Source: BOG-908 sp963692875 (GTDB taxonomy: Bacteria > Pseudomonadota > Alphaproteobacteria > Acetobacterales > Acetobacteraceae). Taken from it: a stretch of DNA of 64,000 nt. The notes under the pieces are model-generated. The model searched no databases and was not told the DNA's origin. It worked only from the letters and a program-made list of their open reading frames with translations. The number at the start of each line of letters is the position of its first letter. Positions within the stretch are counted from its first letter, which is position 1. A program made the translations under genes and the position numbers. Below, piece after piece: positions 1 to 9,600 of this stretch. The DNA lies in the NCBI GenBank assembly GCA_965198755.1, contig OZ240673.1, positions 3,658,001-3,722,000 of the forward strand, read 5' to 3'.

Positions 1-311
1 GGATCGCATCATCGGACTTAGCTGGCTTGCACAGGGCACTGCCTCCCCCTGCCGTGCCGTCTGCCGGACCGGCATTGGTTCGAATTCAAAAAGCACCAGC
101 GCAATGAGGCCGCGGGGCGGGTGAGGGAGGCATGCTTCGTAGCGGCGTATGTCATCGGTGTCCGAGCCCTGTTGGTCAGCCTGTATACAAAGGCGTGCGG
201 GCGCCGGAAAACCCGTCATCGTTCGCGGAATTATTTTTGACTTGTAGGCCGATCCGCGTCACCTTTGATGGTCGAAACCGCGGTAGGCAGACCGACTTGG
301 CGCATGACGGC
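1..311. other. No supported gene at left edge
   Basis: No convincing coding sequence or RNA gene is visible before the sigma factor gene. The sigma factor frame stays open upstream to a potential start at 132, but the extra residues do not resemble the family N-terminus. A T-loop-like string near 80-90 lacks pairing stems. Confidence 0.4.
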
Positions 312-851
312 ATGGACGCCCTGTGGGGCGGCTTCGCGCGCGGGGAGGACGCCGCCCGCGAAAGCCTGCTGGCGTTGCACTACCAGGAGTTCCGCGCGGT
401 CGCCCGGCGAGTACTGCGCGACGACGGCGGGCGGCTGGCGATGCAACCGACTGACCTCGCGCACGAGGCGGCCCTGCGCATCCTGAAGCTGGCGCGTATC
501 GATTGGCAAGACCGCGGCCACTTCCTGGCCCTGTCCGCCCGGGTCATGCGGCAAACCCTGATCGACGAAGTGCGCCGCATCAAGGCCGCCAAGCGGCAGA
601 TGCCCGACGTAACAACCTGGCTGGACGGGCCGGAGCCGCAGCACCTGCTGCCGATCGACCGGCTGGACGACGCGCTGACAGCTTTGTTTGCGATCGACGC
701 GGATCGCGCGCGCGTGGTGGAACTGCGGTTCTATGGCGGCCTGACGATTGCGGAGATCGCGCGGGAAATCGGCCAATCGGAGAGCACGGTGGAGCGGCGG
801 TGGCGGTCGGCCCGCGCCTGGCTTCTGGCGGAGCTGGCCGATGATGCGTGA
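312..851 (+). CDS. ECF-type RNA polymerase sigma factor
   Basis: Predicted alternative sigma factor of 179 residues. It has a sigma-2 region with the basic stretch DEVRRIKAAKRQ and a C-terminal sigma-4 helix-turn-helix (LRFYGGLTIAEIAREIGQ followed by STVERRWRSARAW). It resembles the ECF group whose members sit beside serine/threonine kinase genes. ATG at 312 is chosen because the domain begins there (MDALWGGFARGED); the frame is open back to 132, but those residues look non-homologous and no strong ribosome binding site marks either start. The stop overlaps the start of the kinase gene, implying translational coupling. No anti-sigma gene is adjacent; the kinase may do that job by phosphorylation (inference). 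Confidence 0.85.
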   Translation: MDALWGGFARGEDAARESLLALHYQEFRAVARRVLRDDGGRLAMQPTDLAHEAALRILKLARIDWQDRGHFLALSARVMRQTLIDEVRRIKAAKRQMPDVTTWLDGPEPQHLLPIDRLDDALTALFAIDADRARVVELRFYGGLTIAEIAREIGQSESTVERRWRSARAWLLAELADDA

Positions 852-3225
852 CGACGCGGCCCGGCTGCGCGAGCGCCGTGCGCTGGACGTGTTCGAGGAC
901 GCCCTATCCTGGCCCGAGGCGGAACGCTCGGCGAGGCTGCGAACGATGTTCGCCGGTGACCCCGCTTTCATTGGCTCGGTAGAACGGCTGTTCGCCGCTC
1001 AACGCGACGCTCACCTGATGCGCACCTGCCTGCCCGAGCCCGGGGCACTGCCGAGCCTCGCAACATTGCCTGAACGCGTTGGCGCCTACCGGCTTGCCGG
1101 GGAGATCGGCTCTGGCGGCATGGGCAGCGTGCATCGCGCCGAGCGTGTCGAAGGTGGGTTCGAGCAGGTCGTCGCCATCAAGCTGATCCGTGGTGGGTTG
1201 TTCTCCCGCGCGGCGGCCGAGCGGTTCGCCCAGGAACGCGAAATCCTCGCGCGCCTGCACCATCCGCATGTGACACGGCTGTACGACGGCGGCGTGACCC
1301 CAGACGGCCAGAGCTACATCGTGATGGAGTTGTTGGACGGGCTCTGCATCGACGAACACGCCAACCAGTCGGGACTCGACCTGCGCGCGCGGCTGGAGCT
1401 GTTTTGCGACGTGTGCGACGCGGCTGGCTACGCGCACCAGCAAGGCGTGGTGCACGCCGACATCAAACCCAGCAACATCCTGATCGATGCCACGCACGGC
1501 GTGAAGCTTCTCGATTTCGGCATCTCCGCGCTGGCTGCCGCCGAGCATCCGTCCGCGGCCGCCTGCACGGACGCCTATGCAAGCCCTCAGCAACGGCACG
1601 GCGCTCGACCGACGCCGGCCGACGATGTCTTCGCGCTCGGCTGCCTGCTTGCGGCGCTGACGCAAGCCTGCCCCAAGCGCGCGGCAAAGGCGGAATTGCG
1701 CGCGGTCGTCGGCAAGGCGCGGGCGGCCGACGCACGCGATCGGTATACCTCGTGCGGAGCCCTGTCCGAGGACGTCGGCAGGCTGAGAGACTTCTTTCCC
1801 GTGCGCGCGCGGCCCGCCACGCGATGGCGCGGGCTGTCGTTCTTCTGGCGCCGGCACCGGCTGGCCAGCTCGGCGGCTATGGCGGCAGCTTGCGGTCTGG
1901 CGGTGGCCGTTGTTGTGGCCACGGCTCTGGAGATACGTGCCGAGTCCGCCCTCGTACAGGCTGATCAGCGCTTTGCCGAAGTGCGTACGCTGTCGCGGTA
2001 CCTGCTGGACGACGTGACCGACCAGCTGCAGGCCTTCCCCGGCACATCAGCGCTGCGGCGCGACATCGCCACGCGCTCGCGCGCCTACCTGGAGAAACTG
2101 AGCAGGGTGCCGGGTGCCGCTCCGGACATCGGGCTGGAGGTGGCAAAGGGCTACACCAAGACAGGCCGTATCCTGGGCCTGCCGGACGTGCAGGGCATGG
2201 GCGATGACGCCGCGGCCAAGCAGGACCTCGCAAAAGCCGAGGCAGCGTTGCGCGCGCTGGCGGGTGCCCCGTCCGGCATGACCGCACGCGCCGGGACGCC
2301 GGCGGCCATCGCCACCGCCCTGGCACAGACGCTGTCCGCGCGGGCCGCCATCGCGCGCACGGTCGACAACGATACTGGCTTGTCCCGGCGGCTGTATGAG
2401 GAGGCTGCGCGGCTCACGGCGCCGAAGCAGATGGCCGGCTTCCCGGTTGAGCAGCGCCTGACGCAGGCGCGCGCGTTGATCGGGGTCGCCGAACTGCTCA
2501 ACGACGGTGGCCGGCCTGCCGAGATGCTGGCCCCGCTGGACTCGGCCTCTGCCGACCTGCGCGGCCTGCCGTCCGAGCCAGACCGCGTGGGCATGGCGAT
2601 CACCAAAGCCGCGCTGCTCAACCTGCGCGGGGACGCCGCCTATTTCCTGGGCCACGTCGCGGAGTCGTTGGCCTTCTACCAGCAGGCAGCTGCGAGCCTG
2701 GACGCTGCACGGGACAACATGCCGGACATGCGCCTGCTGGAACGCAGCGCGTTCACCTCCTGGAACGTGGCCTCGGTGCTCGACGAACTGGGCCGCCACG
2801 CCGAGGGCCTCGCGGTGATCGATCGCGGCGTCGCCGACGCCGAGATGATGCGTCTGTTCGAGAACAGCACCCGCGCGCGGCACGTGGTGGACGTGGTGCA
2901 TTGCCAGCGAGCGCAGGCGCTGGCGTCCGTAGGCCGTTTCGAGGACGCGATCGCGCAGGCCCGCGCCGAGCTGGCCGATGTTCGCGCCACCGAAGCTGCC
3001 TCGCCGGGCAGTTTCGAGGCAGCGCGGGCAGTGCCGGTCGTGCTGCGTCCGGTGGGCGAAGTCTACCTGGCTGCCGGACGGCAGGCGGAGGCCTGTGCCG
3101 CCTTCACCGAAGCCCGCGAGGCCTGGCGGACCCTGCGCAGCAGGACGGGCTTGATCGGTTATGATACCGCGACAGAGCTGCCGATACTCGACCGTGAGCT
3201 CAAGCAGTGCCCTCATCAGGGTTGA
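841..3225 (+). CDS. Membrane-anchored Ser/Thr protein kinase with TPR-like C-terminus
   Basis: Predicted 794-residue kinase. The domain runs from about residue 82: glycine loop GEIGSGGMG (87-95), catalytic lysine in VAIK (114), catalytic loop HADIKPSN (205-212), DFG (225-227) and YASPQQ near 247 in place of APE. A hydrophobic segment around 340-365 should cross the inner membrane, and the remaining 430 residues are Ala/Leu-rich helices of TPR type. The catalytic loop reads HAD, not HRD, so it lacks the arginine that usually contacts the phosphorylated activation loop. ATG at 841 or 844 overlaps the sigma factor stop. The arrangement suggests the kinase controls the sigma factor by phosphorylation (inference from known ECF-kinase pairs). 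Confidence 0.88.
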   Translation: MMRDDAARLRERRALDVFEDALSWPEAERSARLRTMFAGDPAFIGSVERLFAAQRDAHLMRTCLPEPGALPSLATLPERVGAYRLAGEIGSGGMGSVHRAERVEGGFEQVVAIKLIRGGLFSRAAAERFAQEREILARLHHPHVTRLYDGGVTPDGQSYIVMELLDGLCIDEHANQSGLDLRARLELFCDVCDAAGYAHQQGVVHADIKPSNILIDATHGVKLLDFGISALAAAEHPSAAACTDAYASPQQRHGARPTPADDVFALGCLLAALTQACPKRAAKAELRAVVGKARAADARDRYTSCGALSEDVGRLRDFFPVRARPATRWRGLSFFWRRHRLASSAAMAAACGLAVAVVVATALEIRAESALVQADQRFAEVRTLSRYLLDDVTDQLQAFPGTSALRRDIATRSRAYLEKLSRVPGAAPDIGLEVAKGYTKTGRILGLPDVQGMGDDAAAKQDLAKAEAALRALAGAPSGMTARAGTPAAIATALAQTLSARAAIARTVDNDTGLSRRLYEEAARLTAPKQMAGFPVEQRLTQARALIGVAELLNDGGRPAEMLAPLDSASADLRGLPSEPDRVGMAITKAALLNLRGDAAYFLGHVAESLAFYQQAAASLDAARDNMPDMRLLERSAFTSWNVASVLDELGRHAEGLAVIDRGVADAEMMRLFENSTRARHVVDVVHCQRAQALASVGRFEDAIAQARAELADVRATEAASPGSFEAARAVPVVLRPVGEVYLAAGRQAEACAAFTEAREAWRTLRSRTGLIGYDTATELPILDRELKQCPHQG

Positions 3226-3588
3226 GCACTGGCTTGGCAAAGAACGTCTGACCGGAAGGATCGCATCGGCAAACGGCTGTATGGGCGAACGCCTGTTGCA
3301 CTGCAGCTTCCTAGCTCTCGGCCAGCCTCAATGAGCCGTGCTTCGAACACGGCGACCCTTAGGGGCAAAGGAACCGCGGCTTGCGCCATGTGCAAGCAGA
3401 CCCAGGAAAGGTCTGCCAGCCGGGGAATGCGGGCTGTCCGAAGCGTTGGCGCTCACCGCCGACCAGGTCGGGATTTGCCATGGAACGCGCAGGTAGCACG
3501 GTGCGCAGAACGGGCCGGGAACATCGTCGTGGTGGCTGTCAGGCGATAGCGCAGCGTCCCGCCTGTTCGTGGCGCCACGAGGTACGAT
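3226..3588. other. Intergenic gap, no feature recognised
   Basis: These 363 bases between the kinase gene and zur contain only short overlapping open frames in several registers, none with a ribosome binding site or recognisable domain. No clear terminator hairpin follows the kinase stop. Confidence 0.4.
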
Positions 3589-4074
3589 ATGCTGTGCAGC
3601 ATCGATCGGCAGGTTGTCATGGCCCCACACAGCTCACGGGCGATAGAGAAGCAGCTGGACGCGGCGTCCTCCGCCTGCACGCGCTTGAACACACAGCTGA
3701 CGGAGCTGCGGCGCAGCGTGCTGGGGTTGGTGCTGCAGGCCGAACGCCCGCTGACCGCCTATCAGCTGCTGGACCGGCTGCGGGAGACCCGCAGCGGCGC
3801 GGTGCCGCCCACAATCTACCGGGCACTGGACTTCCTGCTCGAGAACAAGCTGATCCACAAGATAGAACGTCTGAGCGCCTACGTGGCCTGCGAGGCCGGC
3901 CACCACGAACACGCGGTGCAGTTTCTGATCTGCGGCGCGTGCGGCCAGGTGACCGAGCTGGAGGACCGCTCGGCCGCGCGCGCGCTGGAGCGGGCGGCGC
4001 GGGCCAAAGGGTTTGCGCCGGCGGGGATGATCGTGGAGATCGAGGGGCTTTGCGAGGCGTGCGCTGCGGCGTAA
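3589..4074 (+). CDS. zur: Fur-family zinc uptake regulator (Zur)
   Basis: A 161-residue metal-dependent repressor expected to shut off zinc import genes when zinc is plentiful. The winged helix contains PPTIYRALDFLLENKLIHKI, the form typical of Zur within the Fur family. Metal-binding residues are visible in GHHEHAVQFLIC, CGAC and the C-terminal CEAC, giving two CxxC pairs for the structural zinc. A second start at 3619 (MAPHSS) fits the family length slightly better. No zinc transporter is adjacent; the downstream M1 peptidase is a zinc enzyme, but nothing shows it is a target. The repeat begins 3 nt after the stop. Confidence 0.85.
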   Translation: MLCSIDRQVVMAPHSSRAIEKQLDAASSACTRLNTQLTELRRSVLGLVLQAERPLTAYQLLDRLRETRSGAVPPTIYRALDFLLENKLIHKIERLSAYVACEAGHHEHAVQFLICGACGQVTELEDRSAARALERAARAKGFAPAGMIVEIEGLCEACAAA

Positions 4075-4076
4075 AG

Positions 4077-4207
4077 GCAAGGCCTTCTTTTCTGAAGAAA
4101 AGAAGCAAAAGACTTTTGCTTCCGCTGTCGCGGCCTCTCCACGAGCGCGCGACAGCGGAGACAAAAGTTTTTTGGTTCTTTTTTTCAAAAAAGAACTGCT
4201 TGCTTGC
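4077..4207. repeat. Polar palindromic repeat, copy 1 (B to A)
   Basis: Two-armed element filling the zur to M1 peptidase gap. The left arm is class B (clamp CTTC/GAAG after GCAAGGC); the right arm is class A (GGTTC/GAAC before TGCTTGC). The centre has GCTGTCGCG on the left and CGCGACAGC on the right, so the whole can also fold as one long hairpin. The M1 ribosome binding site lies just beyond it. Confidence 0.9.
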
Positions 4208-4229
4208 TTCCCTCCGGAGTCCCCCGCAC

Positions 4230-6182
4230 ATGCCAGGCCGCCCACTGCTCCTGCTCGCGTTGCTGGCCGCCGCGCCCGCTGCCGCCGCGCCGTTGGACCC
4301 GCTGGTTGCCTTCGCCCCGCTCACCTTGCCCACGCCGCCCGGCACCACCCGTTCCGCCGGCGGCATGCCGGGCCCTGCGTATTGGCAAAACCGTGCCGAC
4401 TATAGCATCCAGGCGCGCATCGAGCCCGCCACGCACGCGCTGACGGCAACCGAAACCATCACCTACACCAACAACAGCCCCGACGCGCTCGACGTGCTGT
4501 GGGTGCAGCTCGACCAGAACATCTACCGGCGCGACGCAAGGGCCGCCGCCATGCCGCGTTACGAGAAGCGCGCGCCTGACGAGTTCACCGACGGCACCAA
4601 GCTAGGCGCCATCAGCGTGGAGATGGACGGCCGCGTCACCACGCCGCAGCGCATCGTCACCGATACACGCCTGCAACTGCGTCTGGCTGCCAAGCTGGCG
4701 CATGGCGCACGCGCGCGCATCAGCATCGCCTACAGCTACACCGTGCCTGGCGTCTGGGGCGGTCGCACCGCGGTCACCAGCACGCCGCACGGCGACATCT
4801 ACGAGATTGCCCAGTGGTTTCCGCGCATGGCGGTGTACGACGACCTGCGCGGCTGGGACACCGCGCCGTACCTCGGCAGCGAGTTCTACCTGGAATACGG
4901 CGACATCGACTACGCGGTGACCGTGCCGTGGGACTACATCGTGGCCGGTTCGGGCGCGTTGCAAAACCCCGCCGAAGTGCTGACGCAAGCGCAGCGCGAC
5001 CGCCTGGCACAGGCCGCCGGCAGCGACGACACCGTGATGATCCGCACGCCGGCCGAAGTCGGCACTGCGGACAGCCGGCCCACGCAGACCGGCGAGCAGA
5101 CCTGGCGCTTTCACATGGACCACACGCGCGACGTGGCGTTCACCGCCTCGCCGGCGTTCGTGTGGGACGCGGCACGCATCAACCTGCCGGATGGCGGCCA
5201 TGCGTTGGCGATGTCGGTCTACCCGCCGGAATCGGCGGGACCCGAACGATGGGGCCGCTCCACCGAGTACGTGAAGTTCGCCATCGAGCATTTCTCCGCG
5301 CGCTGGTTCACCTATCCCTGGCCGGTGATGGTCAACCTCGGCGGCCACGGCGCCGGCATGGAGTATCCCGGCATCGTCTTCGACGACAAGGCGGATGCCG
5401 GCCGTGACCTGTTCTGGATCACCACGCACGAGGTGGGCCACAGCTGGTTCCCGATGATCGTCGGTAGTAACGAACGCCGCGACGCCTGGATGGACGAGGG
5501 CTTCAACACCTTCATCGACGTCTACGCCTCGGATGCGTTCCACCACGGCGAGTACGCGCCCAAGCGCGATCCGGAATACGCCGAGCAAGGCGGCAATCCT
5601 GTGGACGACATACTGCCGACGCTGGCCGACCCGCACGCGCCCACCATCATGGCGCCGGCCGACCTGATCAGCGAGAAATACCGCCACCCGGTCAGCTACT
5701 TCAAGCCGGCGCTGGGCCTGGTGCTGTTGCGCGAACAGATCCTGGGTCCGCAGCGCTTCGACCCGGCGTTCCGCGCCTACATTGCTGCCTGGGCCTACAA
5801 ACATCCGGACCCGTCGGATTTCTTCCGCTTCATGGCCAGCGAAGCCGGCGAGGACCTCTCCTGGTGGTGGCGCGCCTGGTACTTCGAAAACGAGGCGTTG
5901 GACCTGGCAGTGAGCAAGGTTGCCTACGCACCCGGCGGGCCGCGCCACGGACTGCACGTGGAGGTGACCGCGCGCGACAAGCTGGTGATGCCCGCCATGC
6001 TGGAAGTGCGCTTCCAGGACGGCACGTCCGAACGCATGCGTCTGCCTGTGGAAGCCTTCTTCAAAGGTGCCACTGCAACGCTGGAATTGCCGACGACGGT
6101 GCCGGTGCAGGACGTGACGGTCGATCCGGATCACGTGTTGCCGGATACGGACCGTGGCAACAACCAGAAAGCACCGGAGTAG
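4230..6182 (+). CDS. Exported M1-family metallopeptidase
   Basis: Predicted zinc aminopeptidase of 650 residues with an N-terminal signal peptide (hydrophobic run ending AAAAAPLD), so probably periplasmic or secreted. The M1 zinc site HEVGHSWF covers residues 400-407, with the third ligand Glu423 in MDEGFNTF; a GAMEN-like exopeptidase motif is seen as GHGAGMEYPG. ATG at 4230 is chosen because CGGAG lies 12 nt upstream and the signal peptide starts there; the open frame extends through the repeat, but that is an artefact of the repeat. It is co-directional with the tricorn-like protease, separated by repeat copy 2. Confidence 0.9.
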   Translation: MPGRPLLLLALLAAAPAAAAPLDPLVAFAPLTLPTPPGTTRSAGGMPGPAYWQNRADYSIQARIEPATHALTATETITYTNNSPDALDVLWVQLDQNIYRRDARAAAMPRYEKRAPDEFTDGTKLGAISVEMDGRVTTPQRIVTDTRLQLRLAAKLAHGARARISIAYSYTVPGVWGGRTAVTSTPHGDIYEIAQWFPRMAVYDDLRGWDTAPYLGSEFYLEYGDIDYAVTVPWDYIVAGSGALQNPAEVLTQAQRDRLAQAAGSDDTVMIRTPAEVGTADSRPTQTGEQTWRFHMDHTRDVAFTASPAFVWDAARINLPDGGHALAMSVYPPESAGPERWGRSTEYVKFAIEHFSARWFTYPWPVMVNLGGHGAGMEYPGIVFDDKADAGRDLFWITTHEVGHSWFPMIVGSNERRDAWMDEGFNTFIDVYASDAFHHGEYAPKRDPEYAEQGGNPVDDILPTLADPHAPTIMAPADLISEKYRHPVSYFKPALGLVLLREQILGPQRFDPAFRAYIAAWAYKHPDPSDFFRFMASEAGEDLSWWWRAWYFENEALDLAVSKVAYAPGGPRHGLHVEVTARDKLVMPAMLEVRFQDGTSERMRLPVEAFFKGATATLELPTTVPVQDVTVDPDHVLPDTDRGNNQKAPE

Positions 6183-6257
6183 GCACCGTTCATCTTTCGG
6201 ACGGTGAAATATAGATCGGACGCGAAGCAGCTTTCGCGTGGGCGACGTCGAAAGAAA

Positions 6258-6578
6258 GCAAGCGGTTCTTTTTTGAAAAAAAGAACCAAAAAACTTTTGT
6301 CTCTCGCCGGCGCGCTTTGGTGAGGGGCGTTGTATCAGCTTCCCGAGACAGCGGCAGGAGTGGCTTCAACCGCTTTTGCGAAAACGGCTTTGCGTCTGCG
6401 CGAGGGGACGGTCCCGTGTCGGTTGGATGACATGCAGTGCTGCGTTTAGGAGGCTTGCAGCCTCCTTGCTCACGCGCTCGCATGCAACCTGAAGCCACCT
6501 GCGCGCACGTCCATGGAAAATCCGCGATAGCAGAACCAAAAGTTTTTTGGTTCTTTTTTTCAAAAAAGAACCGCTTGC
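6258..6578. repeat. Polar palindromic repeat, copy 2 (A/A, expanded centre)
   Basis: Both arms are class A (GGTTC/GAACC). The centre is about 200 bp longer than usual. It contains an unrelated perfect hairpin at 6448-6466 (AGGAGGCT, TGC, AGCCTCCT). It may be two left halves or a copy with an insertion. Confidence 0.8.
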
Positions 6579-6652
6579 TTTCTTCCAACATCCCTTGACG
6601 CCGCCCTGCTACCTTATATCGTCCGCCGCGCCACATCCGGGACGAAGCTGCC

Positions 6653-9600
6653 GTGACGTTTTCTCGCCTGACCAAAGCAGCGCTGCTCGCCACCTTCTGC
6701 TACGCGGGCTCCGCCGCGGCCGCTCTGCCGCGCTTCCCGCAGCCGATGGGCGACAAGGTGGTGTTCGTCGCCGACGGCAACATCTGGATGGTGCCCAAGG
6801 CCGACGGCACGGCAATTCGTCTGACCAGTGCTGCGGGACAGGACATGTTCCCGCGCGTCTCGCCCGACGGCAAGTGGATCGCCTACACCGAGGCGAGCAA
6901 CGCCGGCACCGACGTGTGGGTGATCCCGGCCGCCGGCGGGCAGGCGCGGCGCCTGTCCTACCACCCGACGGTGGAGGCCGGCACCGGCGGCCGCCACGCA
7001 CCGGACAACATGGTGGTCACCTGGACGCCTGATTCCAGCGCGGTGGTGTTCCTCTCCAAGCGCGACCAGTGGAACGGCTGGATCGACTACGCCTACCAGG
7101 TGCCGGTTGCCGGCGGCCTGCCGACCAAGCTGCCGCTGGACAGTGCGGTCGGGCTGCTGACTTACGGCCCGAGCGGCCACGAGATCGCCTACAACCGCAT
7201 CCTGCGCAACTTCCGCACCTGGAAGCGCTACAACGGCGGCCTGGCGCAGCAGGTGTTCACCTACGACCTGCAGTCCCGCCATCTGACGCAGGTCACCGAC
7301 TGGTCCGGCACCAACACATCGCCGATGTGGGTCGGCCGCAAGATCTACTACCTGTCCGACCAGGACGAACACCGCCGCGCCAACATCTGGTGCTACGACC
7401 TCGACGCGAAAAAGACCCGCGAGGTCACGCACTTCAGAGACTACGACATCGACTTTCCCGCCTACGGCAGCAACGCAATTGCTTTCCAGCAGGGCGGCAA
7501 GTTGTACGTGCTCGACCTGCCTGACGAGAAGCTGCACGAGGTCGCCGTCTCCGTGCCGGACGACAACCCGCGCACCCGCCCGCACGTGGCCGACGCGAAA
7601 GACATGATCCGCGAGCAGGACATGGCGCAGCAGGTGGATTTCGCGCTCTCGCCGAACGGCAAGCGCACGCTGTTCTCCGCCCGCGGCGACATCTTCAGCG
7701 TGCCCACCGAGGATGGTGCCACGCGCAACCTGACCAACACGCAGAACGCGGACGAGGACCATCCTGCCTGGTCGCCCGACGGCAAGACCGTCGCCTACAC
7801 CACCGACAGTAGCGGCAGCCAGCAGATAGCCACGCGGCCGTCCGAGGGTGGGCCTGAGAAGTTGCTGACCAGCTTCAAGGAGGGCTACCTGTACGGCCCG
7901 ATCTGGTCGCCCGACGGCAAGACGCTCGCTTTTTCCGACAGCGCCCACAGACTGTGGACGGTGAGTGCGGACGGCGGTGCACCAAAGCAGGTGGCGCAGG
8001 ACAAGCTGGCCGAGATACACGACCAGGCGTTCTCGCCGGATGGCCGCTGGCTCGCCTTCAGCATGGCGTTCAGCGACCACCGGCAACGACGCGATCTGTA
8101 TTTGTGTGAGCTGGCCGCAGGTAAATCGACCCGCATCGGCGCGGGCGACAGCACGGATAGCAGCCCGGTGTGGTCGCCCGACGGCAAGTACCTCTACTTC
8201 CAGTCGAACCGCAACGAGAACACCATCGTCTCCGACGAGGAGTTCGACTTCGCGGTGCTGAAGTCGACCGGCATCTACGCCATTCCATTGGCAGCCGACA
8301 CCGTCTCGCCGCTGGCGCCAAGGTCGGACGAAGCGGTGGGCGAGGACGCCGGCAAGGCAGACTCAAACAAGGCGCACGCGGACAAGAAGCCCGGCGGCGA
8401 CAGGCAGGCGGGCGACAACAAGGCGGAGCACGCGCCGGGCAAGCCAATCGCACCCATCCGCGTCGACCTCGACGCGATGATGGACCGCGCGGTGGCGGTC
8501 CCGGTGGAGCCCGCCAACATCGCCCAGATGGACGCGACGGGCGACAAGCTGGTCTACCTCACGCAGCCGATCTCGCTGATCGAGGGCAACCTGCCGGGCG
8601 AGAAATCGGTTCTGCACGTCTACGACTTTACCAAACGCAAGGACGCGGTGGTGGCCGAGGACGTCGACAGCTACGCGATGGCCGCCGGCGGCAAGCGCGT
8701 GCTGATCCGGCACGAGAAAGACTACACCGTGCTGGACGTCAAGCCAGACGCGGAGAAGGATCACGACAGCGCAAACAAGCTGAACCTCGGCCACCTGCGC
8801 ATGGTGGTCGACCCCAAAACCGAGTGGGCGGAGATGTTCGACAACGCCTGGCGGCTGGAGCGCGACTTCTTCTTCTCTCCCGTGATGAACGGGCAGAACT
8901 GGCAGTCGGTCCACGACAACTACGTCAGGCTGGTGCCGACGCTCGGCTCGCGCGAGGACCTCAACTGGCTGATCGGTCAGGTGAACGGCGAGATCGGCAA
9001 CTCGCACACCTACGTGGGTGGCGGCGACGACGGCGACACCACGCCGAAGATCAAACCGGCGCTGCTGGGCGTGGACTGGGCGCTCGACCCGGCCTCCGGC
9101 CGCTACAAGCTCGCCACCATCTATCCGGGCGACAACACGCGTGACGAGTACCGCAGCCCGCTCGCCGAACCCGGCCTGGCGGTAAAGGCCGGCGACACCG
9201 TGCTGGCGATCAACGGCGCCAACCTGCACGCGCCCACCGACCCGGACAGCCTGCTGCAACTGACCGACCCCGGCCAGCCGGTCGAACTGAGCGTGGCCGA
9301 CAGCCCGACGGGCACGCCGCGCCACATCCTGGTCAAGCCCGTCGCCTCCGAGCTGAGCCTGCGCGAGCGTGCGCAGATCGCGCACAACCAAGCGGTGGTC
9401 GACAAACTCTCCAACGGCCGCGTCGGCTACGTCTACATGTCGGACATGGAACAACTCGGCCTGCAGCAATTCGTGCGGCAGTTCTACCGCCAGCTGGACC
9501 GGCAGGCGCTGATCATGGACGACCGCTGGAACGGCGGCGGCTTCGTGGCGCCGATGGCGCTGGAACGGCTGCGGCGCACGCTGGTCTCGCTCGGCGTCAA

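Noticed and set aside
72..97. tRNA 3'-end-like string (GGTTCGAATTC followed by AGCACCA)
   Set aside because: The bases flanking the TTCGAAT loop do not pair into a T-stem and no anticodon or D arm is found upstream.
3381..4229. Long open frame extending the M1 peptidase upstream by 283 codons
   Set aside because: It overlaps zur and runs through repeat copy 1; a signal peptide and ribosome binding site at 4230 mark the real start.
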